64,000 bases of DNA, taken from assembly GCF_000284095.1 (NCBI RefSeq), contig NC_017068.1:62001-126000 (forward strand), read 5' to 3'. Source of the stretch: Selenomonas ruminantium subsp. lactilytica TAM6421 (GTDB taxonomy: Bacteria > Bacillota > Negativicutes > Selenomonadales > Selenomonadaceae). Position numbers and translations under genes: made by a program. This document shows positions 47,261 through 55,586 of the stretch, one piece after another; position 1 is the stretch's first letter; each line of letters opens with the position of its first letter. The notes below the pieces were generated by a model. It saw only the letters and a program-made list of their open reading frames with translations, had not been told where the DNA came from and did not search any database.

Positions 47261-49759
47261 ATGGGGAAACAATTTACGCCAGCGGTACATGAGGCCGTGG
47301 AGTTGATTTGGTGTCATGCTGATGCGGAAAGTGCGCGCCGGGGGCAGGCTATGCTGCAGCAGGCGGCAGAGGCAGGGGATGCAGATGCCTGGGGGCTGCT
47401 GGCCCGTACCTATATGGGGCAGGAAGCGGTCTGGGAAAACAGCGGCCTGCCCCAGATAAAAGACGGGGAAAAGGTGCATGCTTATATCCTGAAGAGCATT
47501 GCGGGGGGCAGCGCAGCAGGGGTAGTATGCGCGGTGGCTCAGCGCTGGTTTTATCCTACTGAGCAGGAGGCTTTGCTAGCACATTGGGAATCCTCCGAGG
47601 CTGCCTGGGAGGATGCCAAGGCCTATACGGGCAAGGAGGGGGAACCCATGATGTCCTTCCTGGTCGGGGCTGCTTATCGCTATGGAGCCGAGCCGCTGCT
47701 GCGGGGGCAAAGTACCCATGAGGCCCCGTTGGTGCGGGCCCGTAAGGCCCTGCCTTATTTGGAAGAAGCCGTAGAAGGAGGCTTTGCCTGGGCCCTTGAC
47801 CTTTATAAGGATTGCGTGGGGATAATCAGCCAGGCCGAGCGGGATGGAGCGCTGATAGCAAAATATCGAAAGCTGGAAGATAAATTCTGCCGGGAGGGCG
47901 TCCCCCATGCCATTTGGAGCCGGGGCGAGGATCTTTATGAGCAGCAGAACTATGAAGCGGCCCGTTCTTATTATGAAAAGGCTGCAGCAGGGTTGGATAA
48001 TGCCCGTTTCAATCTGGGCTATATGCTGCGCCATGGACAGGGGATTTCCGAAAATCCACGGCAGGCATTAGAGGAATATTTCCTGCCGCTGGCGGAGCAG
48101 GGACATGTGAATTCTATGTATCAGGTGGCGGATATCTATTTCTGGGGGGATTTCTTCCCCCGGGATTTTGCCAAGGCCTATGCCTGGTGCGAGCGGGCGT
48201 TGGGTAGAGTAACGGAATGCCATGGTTTTTATGCATATGATGTCCTGCTGCCCCTGATGTGCTATTGCAAGCTTTATGGGCAGGGCACGCCTGCTGACGA
48301 GAAGCTGGCGGCACTGACGATTCAGGAGGAAATGCAGCGGGAGGAAGCTGCGCCATCGCTGCCCGGTTATAAGCGGGCCCTGCTGCAATATCTGATGGCC
48401 GAGGTATATGCACATGGTTATGGCGGGATTTCCCAGGATGAAGAACTGGCGGAGACCTATCGGCAGGCGGCCACGGAATACGGGGGCTTCAAGTCCATGC
48501 TGGCGAAGATGTCCTGGGCGCGGAATCCCATCGTTCTATACAGTCAGACGAAGGATGAGGACGGCCCTTTGAACGGGGAAACCCTTCGCAGCTGGCAGGA
48601 GCGGCGCACGGCGCAGGCGGATCAGCAGCGGACCTGGCGTCTGGGCTTTGATTTGCCCTGTGGGCGGAGCATCGGCTTTGTCCACTATGGAGAAGAGGAA
48701 TTGCGGGCGGCGCTGGACCTGCTGAAGCAGGATTGCTATGGAATCCTGCTGCTGGACAAGGAGCACTCTGACAGCGAACATCTGGCGGTCGGGTACGGTC
48801 TGGGCGGCTATTATCTGCAGGCGTATCTGGGTGGCCGCTATTTCTGCAAAGAAGTGGCGCAACAGGCCGAGGCCTTGGACTGCCTTAGCGCCTGGGCGGC
48901 CAACGAGGGCCTGCAGGGGCAGGATTGGCAGGCTGATGAAGATGCTGAGAAGAAGAGCCAATGGAATTATTATTTGCGGCTGGCTGAGAAATGCAAGCAG
49001 CAGGGGGATAAGCCGGGGCGGATTGTGGCACTGGAACGGGCGGCGGAATTGGGCTGCGGCCATGCCATGAATCTGCTGGGCATCATCCATAGCGACGATA
49101 TCAAGGAAGCTTCCATCTGGTTTTTGAATGCGGCGCGGACGGATGATGCCGATGATGTGGTGTCGGCCTGGTATTCCCTGGGCAAATTGCATAAGGAAAA
49201 TGCCCAGGGCGATGGTGCCCAGGCTCTGCATTATCTGGAGAAAGCCGCCAAAATGGGTGATTCGGCCGCCTGGCTGGAATTGGGCATCTGCTATCTGAAA
49301 GGGATCGGCACGAAAAAAGATTATGAAAAGGGCGTGGCCTGCTATGAGCAGAGCATTGCCATGGGGGATTACGAAGCCATGCTGGCAAGAGCCCATCTCT
49401 GCGTGGATGCGGAAGGGGAATGGCATGATCTGGAGGCGGCTATCCCCTGCCTGGAACGGGTGGCCTATGAAGAATGTGCAGACAATGACTGGCAGAATGA
49501 GGGCCGGGTAATGCTGGCCAAAGCCTATCTGGCCAAGGATACGGATGCTTATTATGAAAAAGCCCGCAGCCTGGTGCGCCAGGCCGCCGGGGAAGGCAAT
49601 ATGGAAGGGGCCTTTGCGCTGGCCCATTTCTACAAGGAAGATGGCGAGATGATCGCCTATCGCAAGGTGCTCAAGCGGGCGGCAGAGGATGGTTACGAGC
49701 CGGCCCAGGAAGAAGTGGAACATATGTACGATACCAGTGAGTGGAGTGAATGTCTGTAA
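47261..49759 (+). CDS. Sel1/TPR-repeat protein, 832 aa
   Basis: A large soluble protein made mostly of helical Sel1-like repeats: early units around residues 20-70 (GDADAWGLLARTYMG), 245-315 (ARFNLGYMLRHGQGISENP; VNSMYQVADIYFWG) and 595-760 (GHAMNLLGIIHSDD; AAWLELGICYLKGIGTKKDY). A non-repeat region (about 465-570) with GFVHYGEEELRAALDLLKQD and GYYLQAYLGGRYFC may be a separate alpha/beta domain. No signal peptide. Such repeats are protein-protein scaffolds. The DUF1266 gene follows after 15 bases; the same type of pairing occurs in the E. coli ybeQ/ybeR and ybeT/ybeU genes. Specific role unknown. Confidence 0.85.
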   Translation: MGKQFTPAVHEAVELIWCHADAESARRGQAMLQQAAEAGDADAWGLLARTYMGQEAVWENSGLPQIKDGEKVHAYILKSIAGGSAAGVVCAVAQRWFYPTEQEALLAHWESSEAAWEDAKAYTGKEGEPMMSFLVGAAYRYGAEPLLRGQSTHEAPLVRARKALPYLEEAVEGGFAWALDLYKDCVGIISQAERDGALIAKYRKLEDKFCREGVPHAIWSRGEDLYEQQNYEAARSYYEKAAAGLDNARFNLGYMLRHGQGISENPRQALEEYFLPLAEQGHVNSMYQVADIYFWGDFFPRDFAKAYAWCERALGRVTECHGFYAYDVLLPLMCYCKLYGQGTPADEKLAALTIQEEMQREEAAPSLPGYKRALLQYLMAEVYAHGYGGISQDEELAETYRQAATEYGGFKSMLAKMSWARNPIVLYSQTKDEDGPLNGETLRSWQERRTAQADQQRTWRLGFDLPCGRSIGFVHYGEEELRAALDLLKQDCYGILLLDKEHSDSEHLAVGYGLGGYYLQAYLGGRYFCKEVAQQAEALDCLSAWAANEGLQGQDWQADEDAEKKSQWNYYLRLAEKCKQQGDKPGRIVALERAAELGCGHAMNLLGIIHSDDIKEASIWFLNAARTDDADDVVSAWYSLGKLHKENAQGDGAQALHYLEKAAKMGDSAAWLELGICYLKGIGTKKDYEKGVACYEQSIAMGDYEAMLARAHLCVDAEGEWHDLEAAIPCLERVAYEECADNDWQNEGRVMLAKAYLAKDTDAYYEKARSLVRQAAGEGNMEGAFALAHFYKEDGEMIAYRKVLKRAAEDGYEPAQEEVEHMYDTSEWSECL

Positions 49760-49774
49760 GAAGGGGCGATAAGG

Positions 49775-50707
49775 ATGGAAGCATTTTCCGTTGAGGCAAA
49801 GTTTTTGGGCAAACAGGGTTTTTTCAGCCGGTTCTGGAGCAGGGGATATGAAGGAACCATCGATCTGCAGCCGGACGACAAACTGACCATGACCGGCTAC
49901 GATCAGGTCTATGAGTCCAATGATGTTCTGGGATTCAGTATCTATTACAGGGATGAGGGCTTGGAGTACCTGCAGGTCAGCATGCAGGGAGACAAGGACT
50001 ATCGTTTCCAGCTCTATCATGAGAATGCGTACAAATTCTTTGCCTGGCTGATCTGGCAGGATGCCCGCCAGTATGGGCTGCGTACCCTGCGAGAGAATGA
50101 AGACAATTTCCGTGCCCATCTGGAACGGCCGGTGCTGGCGCAGCTGCGCCAGTGGCAGGCGGAGGAGGACAAGCTTATCCGCCGTCCCCAGGATGATCTG
50201 ACCTGGGAAGAGGTGGATGAGAATTTCCGCAAATGGATCTGCGCCGTGTCGGCCATCAATAATATGGCCAATGGGGTGGATGTCCATGAATTCGGCGGCA
50301 TGCCTCGTTTTGACCCCATGGGGCGGGAATATGGCCGGCAGGTCCTGCGGGATTCCTGGGAAATCACCACGCGGCCGGAATTGATTGAGACGATTCAGGA
50401 TATGGTGGGGGACAATCTCCTTTGGCAGCTGTTGCGCACATTGCAGAATGCCGGCTGGGGCTATCTTTCCGGCCTGCTCACCCTGCGGGAAGCGCTGAAT
50501 GTGGCCTATACCGCCGGCAAGCGCCTGCAGAATGTCACCCGCAGCTGGGAAGGCATGGGGAAAGGCTATTTGCGTTCCTATAAGTCTTATCTGGGTTACG
50601 ACGAGGGCTACAGAAAGCGGGAGGCCGCTTTCCAACAGCTGCTGGAAGCGGAGGACAGCCTTTACAAGGAGGTTCCCTTCGATATGGAACTGGTCAAGAG
50701 CTGGTAA
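49775..50707 (+). CDS. DUF1266-domain protein
   Basis: A 310-residue soluble protein. Residues about 1-110 form a beta-rich unknown domain (EGTIDLQPDDKLTMTGYDQV, LGFSIYYRDEGLEYLQVSMQ). Residues about 150-280 match the DUF1266 pattern: RDSWEITTRPELIETIQDM, then DNLLWQLLRTLQNAGWGYLS, LTLREALNVAYTAGKRLQ, then SWEGMGKGYLRSYKSYLG. DUF1266 proteins are uncharacterised and are often encoded beside Sel1-repeat proteins, as here. AAGGGGCGATAAGG is the ribosome binding region. Probably acts together with the Sel1 protein as a two-gene unit. Confidence 0.75.
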   Translation: MEAFSVEAKFLGKQGFFSRFWSRGYEGTIDLQPDDKLTMTGYDQVYESNDVLGFSIYYRDEGLEYLQVSMQGDKDYRFQLYHENAYKFFAWLIWQDARQYGLRTLRENEDNFRAHLERPVLAQLRQWQAEEDKLIRRPQDDLTWEEVDENFRKWICAVSAINNMANGVDVHEFGGMPRFDPMGREYGRQVLRDSWEITTRPELIETIQDMVGDNLLWQLLRTLQNAGWGYLSGLLTLREALNVAYTAGKRLQNVTRSWEGMGKGYLRSYKSYLGYDEGYRKREAAFQQLLEAEDSLYKEVPFDMELVKSW

Positions 50708-50782
50708 AGTTATTGTGAAGGCTGCTGTCCTGTGTTATAGTTAGGGGCAGAAATATTTAAGCAGAGGAAAGGCAGCAACAAG

Positions 50783-51865
50783 ATGGAAGAGAAACAGCAT
50801 AAGCGCCGCATCCATTACAGCGGCAAATATCCCCGGCATTTTGCGGAGAAGTACAAGGAGCTGAACCCGGAAAAATACGGGGAGGAAGTGGCCCATGTCA
50901 TCGCCAAGGGCAATACTCCGGCGGGGATGCATATCCCCATCATGGTAGAGGAGATACTGGACGTCCTCGCTATTCAGCCCGGTGAGCAAGGCTTTGACGG
51001 CACTCTGGGCTATGGAGGCCATACTATGGCCATGCTGGCGAAGCTGGAGGGCCGTGGCCGCCTCTACAGCGGGGACATCGATCCCATTGAGTCCAAGAAG
51101 ACCGAGGCACGGATTCGGGAGAAGGGCTTTGGCGAAGAGATCTGGCAGCTGCGGAATATGAATTTCTGCGAGATTGACAAATTGGCGGCCGAGGTGGGCG
51201 GCTTTGATTTCGTGCTGGCTGACCTGGGCGTGTCCTCCATGCAGATTGATAATCCCGAAAGAGGCTTTACCTTCAAGAGTGACGGCCCTTTGGATCTGCG
51301 GCTGAATCCTGAAGCCGGAATCACGGCGGCAGAAAGGCTGGCGGATATTTCCAAGGAAGAACTCACAGGCATGCTGCGGGAAAATGCGGACGAACCCTAT
51401 GCCGCTGAGATTGCCCGCCAGATCACCCGCCGCCGCTGGCCCATCAAGACCACCAAGGAGCTTTATGAAGAAGTGGCCAAGGCAATGGCGAAAGTGGAAC
51501 TGCCCCCGGAGGTCAAGGAAAAGGTCGGCTACAGCACCAAGAAGCAGGCTTTGGCCAGGGAAGAGCTCACGAAAAAAAGCAGTGCCCGGGTGTTCCAGGC
51601 ACTGCGCATTGACATCAACCACGAATATGAAGTTCTCTATGAGTTTATGGAGAAATTGCCGGAAGCCTTGCGTTCCGGCGGCCGGGCTGCCATCCTGACC
51701 TTCCATTCCGGCGAGGATCGGATTGTCAAGAAGGCCTTCAAGGCCTTCCACCAGCAGGGCGTTTATCAGGATATCGCCCAGGAGGTCATCCGTCCGACAA
51801 AAGAGGAATGTTATCGCAATAGCCGGGCCCATTCCACCAAACTGCGCTGGGCCATCAAGGCTTGA
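50783..51865 (+). CDS. rsmH: RsmH-type 16S rRNA (cytosine-N4) methyltransferase, extended form
   Basis: A 360-residue SAM-dependent methyltransferase of the MraW/RsmH family, which methylates C1402 of 16S rRNA. The core begins near residue 48 with HIPIMVEEILDVL; FDGTLGYGGHTMAMLAKL is the SAM motif, FDFVLADLGVSSMQID and PERGFTFKSDGPLDLRLNP are family blocks, and ILTFHSGEDRIVKKAFK is near the end. Compared with standard RsmH it has about 47 extra basic N-terminal residues (HKRRIHYSGKYPRHFAEKYK) and lies outside a division/cell-wall cluster, so it may be the second paralogue seen in some Firmicutes. Its 3' end overlaps the convergent EAL gene by 11 bases. Confidence 0.85.
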   Translation: MEEKQHKRRIHYSGKYPRHFAEKYKELNPEKYGEEVAHVIAKGNTPAGMHIPIMVEEILDVLAIQPGEQGFDGTLGYGGHTMAMLAKLEGRGRLYSGDIDPIESKKTEARIREKGFGEEIWQLRNMNFCEIDKLAAEVGGFDFVLADLGVSSMQIDNPERGFTFKSDGPLDLRLNPEAGITAAERLADISKEELTGMLRENADEPYAAEIARQITRRRWPIKTTKELYEEVAKAMAKVELPPEVKEKVGYSTKKQALAREELTKKSSARVFQALRIDINHEYEVLYEFMEKLPEALRSGGRAAILTFHSGEDRIVKKAFKAFHQQGVYQDIAQEVIRPTKEECYRNSRAHSTKLRWAIKA

Positions 51866-54509
51866 CCGTCTGATCCAGTTTGGCAAAGAACTGCTCCACG
51901 GGTACGGGATGGGCAAAGAGGAACCCTTGACCGATATGGCAGCCGGCTGCCTGCAGGAGCCGTTCCTGGGCTTCTGTTTCAATGCCTTCTACCAATACCC
52001 GCATATTGAGGCTCTGCCCGAGCTTGATCACCTGTTTGAGGATGGTCAGGCTGCGTTCGCTTTGCTCGGCGGAGATCAGCATGCTGCGGTCGATCTTCAT
52101 GATATCCATGGGCAGATTCCTGAGCATGGCAATAGAGGAATAGCCAGTACAAAAATCATCCATAGAGAGGGCAAAGCCCATACTTTTCAAGCGCCTTGTG
52201 ATCTGCAAGGCGTTTTCGTTTTCCGTTTTGGTGGCAAAGTCGATAAAGGCTGTTTCTGTCAACTCCAATTCCACCAGCTTGCGGGGCAGCTTATAGCGTT
52301 CGGCAATGGCCTGCATATTGGCCAGATAGCCCCGTTCGGAGATATGCATCCCGGTCTGATTGACCGATATGGGAACCACAGGCAGTTTTTGCTTCAACCT
52401 TTCGGTCAGCAGCTGGCAGACCTGTTCCAGTACATAATAGTCCAGCTTCAGAGCAAAGCCATTGCGTTCAAAGAGTCCGATGAAATGGTTGGGGCCTAAA
52501 AAGCCCAGTTCCGGACTCTGCCAGCGCACTAGCGCCTCAGCGCCGCAGATTTCCCGGGTATTCAGGTCGTACTTGGCCTGTAGATGAATCAGAAATTCTC
52601 CGGCGGCCAGTGCCTTTTCCATGTACAGTTCCATTTGCTGATGCTTCATAAGCTCATCGTGCATCACGGAATTGAAAATGCCGATGGTCTGGTTTTTGCC
52701 GATGATCTCGTTGCGGGCCATCATGGCGTTATCCATGAGCAGGCTGGCATCTGTATCTTCTTGGCGGGGAACAGGACAGAGGCCGATGTGATAGGTAAAG
52801 CTGGTTGGCACCCCGTTGATGGGGATGATGCGGGCGGCTTTTTCCACCTGTTCGGCAGCCTGCCGCAGGGTAAGCCCCGGCGGCTTGCGGCAGAGCATAT
52901 AGACGTGGGTGATTTCGGCTGACAGGCCATAGCGCAGGATCCAGGGCAGCTTCTGGGTTACCTCGGACAGACTCAGCTTGATGGAGTCGGCAAAGAGGCG
53001 GGGGCCATAGAATTCCTTTAGGAAGGCCATGCGCTGGGCAGAGATGACCAATACGAACAATTCCCCGTTCTTGCGGGCTTCCTGATAGTAGGCGATGGCA
53101 TTGGGCAGTTCCCTGGTAAACCATTGCAGATTGTAGAGCCCTACACCTGCTACTACATTGGCCTGATGCCAGAGTTCGGCAGTGTAACTACGCCGCAGCT
53201 GCATGCAGTAGAGCAGGCCGATGATGATAAGCATCAGCACGCCGCCCAACAGGCAAAGGGACATAAAGGGATTGCGATAGATAAAGGATTTCAGGGTATC
53301 ATTTGCCTGGACGCTGTAGACCTGACTGTTGACGATGCTGGTGATATCCTGTGGATCGATATGGGCAACTTCCTTATTGAGGATCTTGAGGAGCATAGGA
53401 TCGGCATTTTCGCTGATCGCCATGGATACTTTGTGGCTGAAGACCACGTTGCCATTGGTATAGAGATTGTAATAGCTGCCCCGGTAGATGTCGCTTTGGG
53501 CGGTGATGGACTTGACGAAGGTCATATCCGCTTCGCCGCGGTTGACTGCAGCCATGCAGTCGGCCACATCGGCATAATAGCGCAGCTGTTCCGGCGGGAA
53601 GATCCGTTCAATGAAATCGTGGGTGTAGAAATGGGGGCGGGCGCAGGCTACAGTCGGAACCTCAGGCAGGGTGGCATCCTTGCGCATGACGGAGACATAA
53701 TTCAAGGTCAGATAGGGAAATGTCAGGATCGCATTATGTGCCTTGGCCCAGTTATGGTCGGTGTAGAAATCCAGTACCACATCAATGTCGCCATCGGTGA
53801 GATGCTGCATCATGGTGTGCTGGGTTTCCTCCGGGATGATTTCCAGCTTGATGCCCAGATCGTTTTCCAACCGTTTGCTGATATCCGCAATAACCCCCTG
53901 CGCTTCGCCGTCCTGGAAATAAGTATAGGGGGGCTGGCGGGGGGAAACCATGGTCCGGATAACCGGGTGGGCGGCCAAGTAGGCTTTTTCCTCCGGTGTG
54001 AGATTGAGTGCGTGACCTTTTACATGATATTTTTCCAGCAGACTGCTGGGGAAAAGAGGATTGATGTCTTTGATTTCCTGCATGGCCTGCTGGGCGCGTT
54101 CCTTTAAATCCGTCCGATATTCGTCAGCCAGCAGCCAGCCAAAGCCCTGACCCAAAGGAATGAAGATCGTATGGGCGGGAAGGTCAGTGGGGCCTTTGCT
54201 GGGGAAGGTGGGCTGCCCATTTTCAGGCAGATAGACAAAATCCAGGCTGCCGCTATGCAGGCGTAAGAGATTATCGTTAAGGGAGCCACGGGTATAGCTG
54301 AAGCGGACATTCATATAGGTGCCCATATATTCCGTGAGTTCATAGGCCGCGCCGTGGTAGAGCAGCCTGCTTCCCTGCCAGAAATTGCCGGCAGTATCAT
54401 CAAAGCCCACCCGCAGATTTTGGCGCAGGAATTCTGCCCCCGCACAGGGGGGCAGGAAACTTATGGCTGTAATGATGACCAGCATGATTGTCCGTATAAA
54501 GTAACGCAT
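51855..54509 (-). CDS. periplasmic-sensor EAL protein (c-di-GMP phosphodiesterase)
   Basis: An 884-residue membrane protein. A signal sequence (MRYFIRTIMLVIITAISFLP) precedes periplasmic SBP_bac_3-like sensing regions (NLRVGFDDTAGNFW; HPVIRTMVSPRQPPYTYFQD). These are followed by a transmembrane helix at about 416-438, a degenerate GGDEF-like region (about 450-620, no GGDEF motif) and an EAL domain (about 635-880). EAL residues are kept: AEALVRW, SVNQTG, ELTETAF, MDDFCTGYSS, KIDRSM, VEGIET, QGF. It is probably an active c-di-GMP phosphodiesterase controlled by an amino-acid-like ligand. ATG 54509 follows GGAGGAGGG; the upstream frame lacks a site. Confidence 0.9.
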   Translation of the reverse strand: MRYFIRTIMLVIITAISFLPPCAGAEFLRQNLRVGFDDTAGNFWQGSRLLYHGAAYELTEYMGTYMNVRFSYTRGSLNDNLLRLHSGSLDFVYLPENGQPTFPSKGPTDLPAHTIFIPLGQGFGWLLADEYRTDLKERAQQAMQEIKDINPLFPSSLLEKYHVKGHALNLTPEEKAYLAAHPVIRTMVSPRQPPYTYFQDGEAQGVIADISKRLENDLGIKLEIIPEETQHTMMQHLTDGDIDVVLDFYTDHNWAKAHNAILTFPYLTLNYVSVMRKDATLPEVPTVACARPHFYTHDFIERIFPPEQLRYYADVADCMAAVNRGEADMTFVKSITAQSDIYRGSYYNLYTNGNVVFSHKVSMAISENADPMLLKILNKEVAHIDPQDITSIVNSQVYSVQANDTLKSFIYRNPFMSLCLLGGVLMLIIIGLLYCMQLRRSYTAELWHQANVVAGVGLYNLQWFTRELPNAIAYYQEARKNGELFVLVISAQRMAFLKEFYGPRLFADSIKLSLSEVTQKLPWILRYGLSAEITHVYMLCRKPPGLTLRQAAEQVEKAARIIPINGVPTSFTYHIGLCPVPRQEDTDASLLMDNAMMARNEIIGKNQTIGIFNSVMHDELMKHQQMELYMEKALAAGEFLIHLQAKYDLNTREICGAEALVRWQSPELGFLGPNHFIGLFERNGFALKLDYYVLEQVCQLLTERLKQKLPVVPISVNQTGMHISERGYLANMQAIAERYKLPRKLVELELTETAFIDFATKTENENALQITRRLKSMGFALSMDDFCTGYSSIAMLRNLPMDIMKIDRSMLISAEQSERSLTILKQVIKLGQSLNMRVLVEGIETEAQERLLQAAGCHIGQGFLFAHPVPVEQFFAKLDQTVKP

Positions 54510-54649
54510 GGAATACCCTCCTCCTTGGGGATTCTGCGAGATAATTCTTATATTTTCTATTCGTGATAAGGAAGAAAATTCCTGCAAGCTCAGGGTGACG
54601 ATAACGAATATCAATTATATAAATTATTTATGCATGATTCTACTATCTA

Positions 54650-54678
54650 TTGACTTTTTATTTATGACAAACTACAAT
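54650..54678 (+). promoter_or_regulatory. promoter of the suf operon
   Basis: TTGACT (54650-54655) and TACAAT (54673-54678), 17 bases apart. A second possible -10 element (TATAAT near 54737) lies downstream. Confidence 0.6.
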
Positions 54679-54686
54679 AGGAATTG

Positions 54687-54715
54687 TTAATCCTGACAAA
54701 AATACTAAGGATTAA
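54687..54715. promoter_or_regulatory. inverted repeat downstream of the suf promoter
   Basis: TTAATCCT (54687-54694) and AGGATTAA (54708-54715) are exact complements 13 bases apart, starting near the expected transcript start. It is a candidate operator for an iron-sulfur regulator. The remaining leader up to 54826 can form a GCC-CCTCG/CGAGG-GGC hairpin. Confidence 0.45.
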
Positions 54716-54826
54716 ATGAGCGTAAGTTTTATCAGGTATAATCTGCCACCTCGGCCGTATCTAGTGATTATTGCAGATGGGGACGAGGCGGCACACTAAC
54801 CTGTTGTTTTAGAAGGAGAGTTTGTA

Positions 54827-55579
54827 ATGGCAGAGCAGCTTTTGGAAATCAAGGACCTCCATGTCGGTGTGGAGGATAAGGAGATTTTGAAGGGGCTTTC
54901 CCTGTCCGTGGGCAAGGGGGAAGTTCATGTTATCTTAGGGCCTAATGGCTCGGGCAAGTCCACACTCATGAACATCATCATGGGGCATCCCAAGTATACG
55001 GTGACCAGTGGTTCCATGAAATTTGAAGGCGAGGATATGAAGGAGATGAAGACCTTCCAGCGCAGCCGCAAGGGGCTGTTCCTGTCCTTCCAGACGCCGG
55101 AGGAGATTCCGGGGATCACGGTGGAGAATATGCTGCGCACGGCCAAGCAGGTCATCACCGGCGAGAAAGTGAAGCTGCTGCCCTTCCGCAAGGAACTCAA
55201 GGCCACCATGCAGGAGCTCAAGATGAATCCGGAATATGCCCAGCGCTATTTGAATGTTGGTTTTTCCGGTGGTGAAAAGAAGCGTACGGAAATCCTGCAG
55301 CTGCTGATGCTGAATCCGAAGCTGGCCCTGTTGGACGAGACGGATTCCGGTCTGGATGTGGATGCGGTGCAGATCGTATCGGAAGGCGTGGCCAAGTTCC
55401 ACAATGAAGAGAACAGCTGCCTCATCATCACCCATAACACCCGCATACTGGAACATCTCAAGGTGGATAAGGTGCATGTGCTCATGAATGGCCAGATTGT
55501 GGAAGAGGGCGGCCCGGAACTGATTGAAGACATCAATCGCCGCGGCTTCACCCATATTCTGGCAGAGCAGGAAGGTTGA
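54827..55579 (+). CDS. sufC: Fe-S cluster assembly ATPase SufC
   Basis: A 250-residue ABC-type ATPase of the SufBCD scaffold for iron-sulfur cluster assembly in the cytoplasm. Walker A GPNGSGKSTLMN (about residue 36), Q-loop LFLSFQTPEEIPGI, signature FSGGEKKRTEILQLL (about 145) and Walker B LALLDETDSGLDVDAV are clear, followed by the H-loop CLIITHNTRIL. AGAAGGAGAG precedes the ATG. First gene of sufC-B-D-S-U; sufB starts 7 bases after the stop. Confidence 0.97.
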   Translation: MAEQLLEIKDLHVGVEDKEILKGLSLSVGKGEVHVILGPNGSGKSTLMNIIMGHPKYTVTSGSMKFEGEDMKEMKTFQRSRKGLFLSFQTPEEIPGITVENMLRTAKQVITGEKVKLLPFRKELKATMQELKMNPEYAQRYLNVGFSGGEKKRTEILQLLMLNPKLALLDETDSGLDVDAVQIVSEGVAKFHNEENSCLIITHNTRILEHLKVDKVHVLMNGQIVEEGGPELIEDINRRGFTHILAEQEG

Positions 55580-55586
55580 GGCAGCT

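Noticed and set aside
48536-50635. A 699-codon open frame antisense to the Sel1 and DUF1266 genes
   Set aside because: It spans two well-supported genes on the opposite strand and their junction, and its translation shows no domain; it is a by-product of high GC codon use.
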